Shown: piece after piece, positions 6,355 to 11,356 of the stretch
Layout: every line of letters starts with the position of its first letter
How positions within the stretch are numbered: position 1 is the stretch's first letter
Source of the DNA: JBBTWV01 sp038062615
GTDB lineage: Bacteria; Patescibacteriota; Gracilibacteria; UBA1369; UM-FILTER-53-11
Direction of reading: 5' to 3'
NCBI GenBank assembly: GCA_038062615.1
Contig: JBBTWV010000064.1
Span: 1-11,356, forward strand
Length of the DNA: 11,356 nucleotides
Translations under genes and position numbers: made by a program
The notes under the pieces: generated by a model
The model's input: the letters and a program-made list of their open reading frames with translations, nothing else
Databases searched by the model: none
What the model was told of the DNA's origin: nothing

Positions 6355-6366
6355 AGAAAAAATTAA

Positions 6367-6372
6367 AATATA
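6367..6372 (-). promoter_or_regulatory. Possible -10 box for the membrane-anchored protein
   Basis: TATATT on the minus strand lies 12 bases before the ATG at 6354 in the 40-bp gap after lepA. No good -35 box is visible, so read-through from lepA is equally possible. Confidence 0.3.
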
Positions 6373-6394
6373 CTGGGAGTACTCTAATGGATAT

Positions 6395-8317
6395 TCACTC
6401 GCGTTTCAATACTGCCAAGAACGCTTCTTGCGGAATTTCTACTTTTCCCATCATCTTCATGCGCTTTTTGCCTGCTTTTTGTTTTTTGAGGAGTTTATCT
6501 TTTCGCGTTCTATCGCCACCATAAAGCTTCGCGGTGACATTTTTCTTCATCGCACCAATGGTCTCACGGGCAATAATCTTTGAGCCAATCGCGGCCTGAA
6601 TGCTAATTTCGAACTGTGCTCGCGGGATTATTTCTTTAAGACGGCGTGTAAGATGGAGTCCCATATGATAGGCCTCACTGCGATGCACAATAGTTGAAAA
6701 AGCATCAACTTGCTCGCCAAGAACAAGAACATCCAATTTGACGAGATCCTGACTGCGGTATTCTATAAATTCATAATTCATGGACGCATAGCCGGAAGTA
6801 AGACCTTTGAGTTGATCATAAAAATCCATAACAATCTGTGAAAGCGGCATATCAAAGGTCAAAATGGCACGTACACTCTCTAAATACTGAATATTTTTTT
6901 GGATGCCGCGGCGTTCCTCACACAACTTCATGATGGCACCGATATACTCACGCGGCGCAATGACTTCTATCTTCATCCAGGGTTCTTGAATTTCATTATA
7001 ATAATTTCGTTCGGGAAGTTCCGTTGGATTGGAAACATCAACCACCTCACCATTGGTTTTTACAATTTTATAAGAAACACTCGGGGCCGTGGCAATAAGT
7101 GAAAGATTGTACTCTCGCTCCAAACGTTCCTGGATGATTTCCATATGCAGTAAGCCAAGAAACCCACACCTATACCCGTGGCCCAAGGCCGCAGAACTTT
7201 CTGGCTCATACTGCAATGAAGCGTCATTTAAAGACAACTTCATGAGCGCATCCTTAAGAATTGGATAATCATCTCCATCAATGGGAAAAATTCCGGCATA
7301 CACATACGGCGTCACTTTTTTATAGCCGGGAAGCGGTATGGGATTTTTCGATTTCCCCTTCCAGACGGTATCACCTACTCGCGCTTCAGAAACCGTTTTT
7401 ACACCCGTAACAATGTACCCAATTTCACCGCACTCCAGTGCCGCACATGGAGCATATTTTGGCTTAAAATAGCCAACCTCAAGCACCTCCAGTTCCTGTC
7501 CGGAATGCAAAAGTCTCATGCGATCACCTTTACGAATCTGTCCTTCAAAAACCCGGACATACGCCACCACGCCTTTGTAAGTGTCATATACGGAATCAAA
7601 AATAAGCGCCTTCGTTTCCGTGCTATTTTCCGAAGTTTTGGGTGGCGGAACCCTTTTTATGACCGCTTCCAAAACTTTTTCCACATTAAGGCCGGATTTT
7701 GCAGAAATAGGAATAACGTCTTTGGGGTCTATGCCGAGAGTGTTTTTAAGTTCCTCCGTTACGCGCTCAATATCCGCTGCCGGAAGATCAATTTTATTAA
7801 TGACGGGAATGATGGTGAGGTTATGCTCAAGGGCTAAGTAGGTGTTTGCGAGAGTTTGAGCTTGAATTCCTTGCGTGGCATCCACTACCAAAATAGCCGC
7901 CTCCACAGCAGCCAGACTCCGAGAAACTTCATAGCTAAAATCCACATGGCCAGGGGTATCAATAAGGTCCAAAATGTACGATTCGCCATTGGCTTGCCAG
8001 TCCATACGAACCGGGGCCAGTTTGATGGTAATCCCCTTTTCTTGCTCCAGTTCCATAGAATCAAGAATCTGAGCATGCTTCATTTCACGGGCGGAAAGCG
8101 TCCCCGTAATCTGTAAAAAACGGTCCGCCAAGGTGGATTTTCCATGATCAATATGGGCAATGATACAAAAATTGCGGATTTTACTTTTTCTGGGGGAAAC
8201 CAAGTTTTCCCCCAATAGCTCGCCCTCGCGCTGCTCGGGACTCGCCCCCCTTCCTTTGCCAGCACTCGCTTGGGACCCACGAGACCCAAGCGAGTGCTGT
8301 GTAGAATCCTTACTCAT
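6395..8317 (-). CDS. lepA: Elongation factor 4 (LepA), with N-terminal extension
   Basis: LepA is a ribosome-bound translational GTPase implicated in back-translocation and in ribosome biogenesis. The G motifs are AHIDHGKST (54-62), KGITI (94-98), DTPGH (120-124), NKID (174-177) and SAK (205-207). EF-G-like domains follow, then the LepA-specific C-terminus with KLYGGDRTRKDKLLKKQKAGKKRMK. Length is 640 residues against about 600 normally. The difference is at the front: the usual protein begins near KIRNFCIIAHIDHGKST, but no ATG is near that point, so the ATG at 8317 is used, adding about 45 Ser/Gly-rich residues of no known domain. That extension is encoded by DNA with two strong hairpins (8260-8299, 8191-8214). 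A GTG or TTG start further in, such as the TTG at residue 39, cannot be excluded. It diverges from the PrgI gene across 48 bp. Confidence 0.93.
   Translation of the reverse strand: MSKDSTQHSLGSRGSQASAGKGRGASPEQREGELLGENLVSPRKSKIRNFCIIAHIDHGKSTLADRFLQITGTLSAREMKHAQILDSMELEQEKGITIKLAPVRMDWQANGESYILDLIDTPGHVDFSYEVSRSLAAVEAAILVVDATQGIQAQTLANTYLALEHNLTIIPVINKIDLPAADIERVTEELKNTLGIDPKDVIPISAKSGLNVEKVLEAVIKRVPPPKTSENSTETKALIFDSVYDTYKGVVAYVRVFEGQIRKGDRMRLLHSGQELEVLEVGYFKPKYAPCAALECGEIGYIVTGVKTVSEARVGDTVWKGKSKNPIPLPGYKKVTPYVYAGIFPIDGDDYPILKDALMKLSLNDASLQYEPESSAALGHGYRCGFLGLLHMEIIQERLEREYNLSLIATAPSVSYKIVKTNGEVVDVSNPTELPERNYYNEIQEPWMKIEVIAPREYIGAIMKLCEERRGIQKNIQYLESVRAILTFDMPLSQIVMDFYDQLKGLTSGYASMNYEFIEYRSQDLVKLDVLVLGEQVDAFSTIVHRSEAYHMGLHLTRRLKEIIPRAQFEISIQAAIGSKIIARETIGAMKKNVTAKLYGGDRTRKDKLLKKQKAGKKRMKMMGKVEIPQEAFLAVLKRE
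8191..8214. repeat. Hairpin in the lepA N-terminal extension
   Basis: tgggggaaa (8191-8199) pairs with tttccccca (8206-8214) around a 6-nt loop, within the codons just before the conserved LepA start. Confidence 0.6.
8260..8299. repeat. 15-bp-stem hairpin in the lepA N-terminal extension
   Basis: cagcactcgcttggg (8260-8274) is the exact reverse complement of 8285-8299, with a 10-nt loop. It encodes part of the Ser/Gly-rich extension of LepA (about residues 7-20). It is too long and perfect to be expected by chance in coding sequence, and looks like an in-frame palindromic insertion or an mRNA structure near the start codon. Confidence 0.8.
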
Positions 8318-8350
8318 AACAGATTAACTCTAGCAAAAACAGGCCAAAAA

Positions 8351-8359
8351 TGGTATTAT
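8351..8359 (+). promoter_or_regulatory. Promoter of the PrgI gene, leaderless geometry
   Basis: An extended -10, TGG-TATTAT (hexamer 8354-8359), ends six bases before the ATG at 8366, the same geometry as for polX and the SLH-like gene. The -35 region (8331-8336, tagcaa) is poor. Confidence 0.5.
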
Positions 8360-8365
8360 TATCGG

Positions 8366-8839
8366 ATGCAATTCAAAGTACCACAAGACGTTTTACGGCC
8401 TGACAAGATCGTTGGGTTTCTCACCCTTCGGCAGCTCATCATCGTCATGATAGGCGGAGGCATCTGCTACTCGCTCTACATTGTTCTCAGCAAGCAGTAT
8501 TTTGTAGAGATTTGGCTTCCCCCGGTAGTTTTTATTGGCGTTATTACGGCAGCTTTTGCATTCTTCAAATTCCATGACATTGTTTTTGAAAAACTCATTT
8601 TGGTTTTCATTGAATACAAATTCCGACCGCGCGCCCGCACTTGGCAAAAAATGCAGGGGGATATTGTCCTTTCTGTACTGAGTAATCCACTTGGCAGAAA
8701 TCAAAATACAGCAAAAAAAGTAGAGCCCTTAAGTGCCCGTGATCGCCGGTTAAAGATGGAAGAAATAACCAGAATGGTGGATACCCACGGCAAAGATCTG
8801 CTCTCCAAAAAATCTCCGGCTCAAACTCCTAAAATCTAA
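8366..8839 (+). CDS. PrgI-family membrane protein
   Basis: This 157-residue protein begins MQFKVPQDVLRPDKIVGFLTLRQL, typical of the PrgI family of Gram-positive conjugation and candidate-phyla genomes. Two membrane helices follow (about 22-41 and 50-68), then the conserved patch YKFRPRARTWQK (84-95) and a charged tail. PrgI-like proteins are small inner-membrane parts of type IV secretion-like machines, thought to work with a VirB4/TraC ATPase. The ATG at 8366 is chosen from the family N-terminus; an open frame back to 8270 would cross the promoter and antisense lepA. The next gene starts 14 bp after the stop, so the two form an operon. No VirB4 ATPase follows in this window. Confidence 0.88.
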   Translation: MQFKVPQDVLRPDKIVGFLTLRQLIIVMIGGGICYSLYIVLSKQYFVEIWLPPVVFIGVITAAFAFFKFHDIVFEKLILVFIEYKFRPRARTWQKMQGDIVLSVLSNPLGRNQNTAKKVEPLSARDRRLKMEEITRMVDTHGKDLLSKKSPAQTPKI

Positions 8840-8853
8840 TATTTCAAAACAGG

Positions 8854-9585
8854 ATGTGGAACCCATTCTCTAAAAATTCGCAGGGAGTACGCAATGCTCA
8901 GCAAAATCCTAAAGCAGCAACCCAGTTGCATTTACGAATTGCCGAGATTCGAGATAACACCATTGTGCTTAAAACTGGGGGTTTAAGAGCTGTTTTGAAG
9001 GTATCCAGCATGAACTTCAATTTAAAATCCGAAGCCGAACAGAATGCGATTATTTATTCATATCAATCATTCCTCAATACTTTAGAGTTCCCGATCCAAA
9101 TTGTGGTGCGCTCACGCAAACTCGATCTCGATGTCTATATTGATAAGCTTCGCAAAACCGCCGAGAAGCAAACAAACAGCTTACTTCAGAGAGAAACGCA
9201 CGAGTACATTGAATACATTCAGAGACTTATTGAGTACGCCGACATTATGGAAAAAGAGTTCTACGTAACGGTTCCCATGGATCCTCCACGCGCCAGTTCA
9301 CAAAACTTTATTGAAAAATTCTGGGGACGGATGCATCCGGCTGACTCCATTGCCTCCATCATGAAGCGTCACCAGGAGTTTGAGCAGCTCAAAAAGAATC
9401 TTGCCCAGCGAGCGACGGCGATTTCTAGCGGCTTGGAAAACTGCGGCCTTAAAGTTCAGCCACTCAACACCGCCGAACTCATCGCGCTCTTTTATCAGAT
9501 ATACAATCCCCTCACCGCCCGCAACGAAAAAGCTGAGGATGTAAGCCAAATAAACCTCCAAACGGACGCTGATTTAGGGCATTAA
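8854..9585 (+). CDS. TraC-like domain protein
   Basis: This 243-residue protein is cytoplasmic by sequence, with no membrane segment. It shows the pattern LHLRIAEIRDNTIVLKTGGLRAVLKVSSMNF (about 26-55), EQNAIIYSYQSFLNTLEFPIQIVVRSRKLDL (62-92) and a helical region to about 135. I recognise this as the TraC/VirB4-N-terminal-like protein often found between PrgI and a VirB4 ATPase in candidate-phyla bacteria (recall, not searched). It probably helps assemble a type IV secretion or pilus-like machine. ATG 8854 follows an AGG with almost no spacing, so initiation may rely on coupling to the PrgI gene 14 bp upstream. The C-terminal part (145-243) is Gln/Glu-rich and helical. The absence of the ATPase gene just downstream is odd. 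Confidence 0.75.
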   Translation: MWNPFSKNSQGVRNAQQNPKAATQLHLRIAEIRDNTIVLKTGGLRAVLKVSSMNFNLKSEAEQNAIIYSYQSFLNTLEFPIQIVVRSRKLDLDVYIDKLRKTAEKQTNSLLQRETHEYIEYIQRLIEYADIMEKEFYVTVPMDPPRASSQNFIEKFWGRMHPADSIASIMKRHQEFEQLKKNLAQRATAISSGLENCGLKVQPLNTAELIALFYQIYNPLTARNEKAEDVSQINLQTDADLGH

Positions 9586-9595
9586 ACTATATCAA

Positions 9596-9604
9596 TGATA
9601 TATT
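9596..9604 (+). promoter_or_regulatory. Possible extended -10 box before the 82-residue gene
   Basis: TGA-TATATT (9596-9604) overlaps a perfect 15-bp palindrome (9588-9602) followed by six T (9603-9608). The -10 lies 16 bases before the ATG at 9621. The palindrome has no room for a stable loop, so I favour a promoter over a terminator, weakly. Confidence 0.3.
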
Positions 9605-9620
9605 TTTTAACTTTTTATTT

Positions 9621-9869
9621 ATGGGAGATAAAATAACAGTCGGAGAGATTCTGGAACATGAATTTCGAGATCCTGAGCATCATATTGATGGCAAGCAACA
9701 AGCAAGAATTGAAAGATCAGTATTAGGAACAACAGGACTCAGGCTAGATAGTGAATTCAGTAACGATGCTGATTCTCATGATGCTGAAACTGTAGCCAAG
9801 ATTCGGCAAATAGCAGTAGATGCAATTCGCAGGGACATGGCTGGTGGTTTTGAACATGATCGGCACTAA
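9621..9869 (+). CDS. Small acidic protein of unknown function
   Basis: I do not recognise this 82-residue protein. It is acidic and His-rich, with no membrane segment, signal peptide or cysteine. The sequence reads MGDKITVGEILEHEF, then DPEHHIDGKQQARIE, and a probable C-terminal helix ETVAKIRQIAVDAIRRDM (about 57-74) before GGFEHDRH. Codon use looks natural and the frame is not a shadow of another gene, which argues that it is real. It lies 35 bp after the TraC-like gene on the same strand and ends exactly where the inverted repeat around the 5S gene begins, so it faces the rRNA operon tail to tail. It may belong to the PrgI operon or have its own promoter. Confidence 0.6.
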   Translation: MGDKITVGEILEHEFRDPEHHIDGKQQARIERSVLGTTGLRLDSEFSNDADSHDAETVAKIRQIAVDAIRRDMAGGFEHDRH

Positions 9870-9890
9870 AAAAGCCCTTACTCTGGCGTG
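9868..9890 (-). terminator. Extended 5S stem with T-tract, end of the rRNA operon
   Basis: Positions 9868-9890 and 9985-10007 form an inverted repeat with 21 of 23 positions matching; the two exceptions are G-U pairs in the rRNA-strand RNA. It extends 5S helix I by about ten base pairs and ends in six T (minus strand 9873-9868), the likely operon 3' end. The other arm also ends in six T on the plus strand (10002-10007), so the structure could stop transcription from either side, though the loop is the whole 5S RNA. Confidence 0.5.
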
Positions 9891-9994
9891 GACCTACTTT
9901 CGCGGCCTAATGGCCACTATCATCGGCCCTGAACTTTTTCACTGCCGTGTTCGGGATGGGAACGGGTGGGACCAGTTCGGAATACACACCAGAG
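9881..9994 (-). rRNA. rrf: 5S ribosomal RNA
   Basis: The minus strand carries the conserved 5S body: CCGAACTGGTC...CCCATCCCGAACACGGCAGTGAAA and a terminal stem ctctggtgtg with cacgccagag. Length is about 114 nt, slightly short of the 120 nt of E. coli. Ends are set by helix I; pairing continues outward by about ten pairs, so the mature ends could differ by a few bases. It follows 23S on the same strand with a spacer of about 240 bp. Confidence 0.93.
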
Positions 9995-10010
9995 TAAGAG
10001 CTTTTTTCGT

Positions 10011-10101
10011 GGGGAACCTACGGTTCCCCCCTTTAATGCTGCCTCGCTTTGCGAGGACAGCATCCCCCTTCCCTTGCTACGCTTCAGGCGGGAAACCCGC
10101 C
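10011..10101. repeat. Three hairpins in the 23S-5S spacer
   Basis: 10011-10029 is an 8-bp perfect stem with a TAC loop (ggggaacc). 10042-10056 is a 6-bp stem with a TTT loop, extended by atgctg/cagcat to 10036-10063 with one bulged base. 10087-10101 is a 6-bp stem with an AAA loop (ggcggg). They resemble the triloop hairpins near the recombinase. The rest of the spacer (10102-10237) holds an imperfect inverted repeat (about 10156-10218, 15 of 18 positions matching) and no convincing gene. Confidence 0.65.
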
Positions 10102-10237
10102 CTCCGCTCATCAAGGACGAGAGGCTTTCTTGGAATCAATATAATTGAACTTATGGAAAAATTCAAAAATGAAATGGACATCCCGAAAAATAATTCATTT
10201 TCAACTTTTTCCAGCAAATGCTAGTTAAAAGCGCGTA

Positions 10238-10534
<297 letters not shown>

Positions 10535-11254
10535 CATGTTATTCCATTATTACTAATGGCACGGACTATATCTTCACCCTTTCTCAAGGAATTTGAGATG
10601 AGGGGCTGACGTTTTATTCCATCGCCGAAGCAATGAAATCCAGATTTAGTTCTTGTCTAAATCTAAGTCTCTACGGGGAAAAGATTTCTGTCTTTTAAGA
10701 AAGCAATAATGACTTTGCTCGTATTGGTACGCTTTTTTGAATAATTAAATGCTGCCGTTTCATCCGTGAGACGACTCAGACGGACAAGCTCGTTAGCATT
10801 CATCCTTCCAGGATGAGAATCAATGAGCGCAACAACCTTTTGAGCAAGAACTTTCTTCAAACGAAGATATTTTATAAGAAGCAGTAATACTTCCTTTACT
10901 TCTTTAAAGCCAACTATGGTGTATTCAGCCATGCCATCATTCCGCTGTCTGATATATCCACAATTAAGTTTTAACTTTAGCCAAGAAAGAATTTCTTGAT
11001 GACATTGTTTTTGATAGAACACAACACTTACTCTCACTTGGTAACCGTATATATAATCCTGACGTCGTACCAATTGAGCCATGATGCATCCATCGCCATC
11101 GAGAAACCCAGCTATATAGGCTTTTTCTTCGTTAGACATAATCTAGTCTTCCCTCGGTATTGCCCTCTTGAATGTTTGGTAATTCAAGGAGGGTTTCACC
11201 GATTTCAGTCAGATTTTTTGTATCACATCTCTGTGATAGAACGCAATGTTGTTT
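10535..11254 (-). ncRNA. Group I intron in 23S rRNA at site L2593
   Basis: The 23S gene is broken between U2593 and C2594 (E. coli numbering) by 720 nt. Group I landmarks on the minus strand: the 5' exon ends GAACGU and pairs with the internal guide GCGUUC (11244-11239), with the U-G wobble at the splice site (P1); the intron ends in G (10535). P2 is 11238-11221. P3 pairs CUGAC (11212-11208) with GUCAG (10610-10606). P5 pairs ccct and ttgaat with their complements. P6 pairs GGGAA with UUCCC and holds the endonuclease frame in its loop. P7 is AGACU with AGUCC inside AAGAUAUAGUCC (10574-10563). P7.1 is 10664-10642, a UUCG-capped hairpin lies at 10635-10620, P8 at 10598-10582, and P9 with a GUAA loop at 10558-10543. 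The P7.1/P7.2 extras suggest subgroup IA. It should self-splice from the rRNA. Confidence 0.93.
10663..11139 (-). CDS. LAGLIDADG homing endonuclease, I-CreI family
   Basis: This 158-residue single-motif enzyme should act as a homodimer that cuts intronless 23S genes so that repair copies the intron in. The dimer helix and active site are AYIAGFLDGDGCIMAQL (residues 7-23), with the metal-binding acidic residue D16 aligning with D20 of I-CreI. Further recalled similarity to I-CreI (163 residues) includes GYIRQRNDG...YTI, KYLRLKKVLAQKVV and DETAAFNYSKKRTNTSKVI. The predicted uninterrupted target differs from the known 22-bp I-CreI site at one position (CAGAACG for CAAAACG). The frame starts at ATG 11139 in the P6 loop and its last codons overlap P6 and the P7 5' strand. 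No ribosome-binding site stands out. The intron-free allele would be its substrate. Confidence 0.93.
   Translation of the reverse strand: MSNEEKAYIAGFLDGDGCIMAQLVRRQDYIYGYQVRVSVVFYQKQCHQEILSWLKLKLNCGYIRQRNDGMAEYTIVGFKEVKEVLLLLIKYLRLKKVLAQKVVALIDSHPGRMNANELVRLSRLTDETAAFNYSKKRTNTSKVIIAFLKDRNLFPVET

Positions 11255-11356
<102 letters not shown>

Noticed and set aside
9820..10224. 134-residue plus-strand frame through the 5S gene
   Set aside because: Most of it is antisense 5S rRNA and hairpin spacer; only the last 23 codons are worth noting, and weakly.

Overview
The window looks like a piece of a genome from the Candidate Phyla Radiation (Patescibacteria). The reasons are: a PrgI-family protein paired with a TraC-like domain protein; a short membrane-anchored protein of a type I recall only from these genomes; a 23S rRNA gene interrupted by a group I intron with a LAGLIDADG endonuclease; a tRNA-targeting large serine recombinase; and promoters whose -10 box lies about one helical turn before the start codon, implying leaderless mRNAs. 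All long frames read with the standard code (UGA is stop). The placement is inference from gene content and was not checked by any search.

Layout. 1-316: inverted, decayed copy of the 3' end of a serine recombinase gene, rich in DNA hairpins. 317-1921: intact serine recombinase whose frame runs on through the antisense of a tRNA-Gln(TTG) gene (1766-1840, minus). A 93-bp perfect inverted repeat (53-145 and 1680-1772) flanks the recombinase and ends inside the tRNA acceptor arm. 1841-2042: hairpin-rich spacer with back-to-back promoters. 2043-2324: small ferredoxin. 2335-3396 (minus): secreted SLH-like protein. 3426-5129 (minus): PolX polymerase with PHP domain. 5151-5843: RluB/RsuA-family pseudouridine synthase, divergent from polX across only 21 bp. 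5830-6354 (minus): membrane-anchored protein of unknown function. 6395-8317 (minus): LepA with an unusual N-terminal extension. 8366-9585: PrgI protein plus TraC-like protein, divergent from lepA. 9621-9869: 82-residue protein of unknown function. 9881-9994 (minus): 5S rRNA. 10238-11356 (minus): 3' part of 23S rRNA, split by a 720-nt group I intron.

The parts do not form one pathway. The core is housekeeping: translation (rRNA, LepA, pseudouridine synthase, tRNA-Gln), DNA repair (PolX), redox (ferredoxin) and envelope (SLH-like protein, PrgI/TraC-like pair). Two mobile systems sit at the edges: the recombinase/tRNA locus with its inverted repeat on the left, and the homing intron at 23S position 2593 (E. 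coli numbering) on the right. The most notable signals are the possibly invertible recombinase locus with two alternative C-termini, short hairpins scattered in the non-coding stretches, a repeated leaderless-promoter geometry, and an I-CreI-like enzyme at the site used by the Chlamydomonas chloroplast intron.
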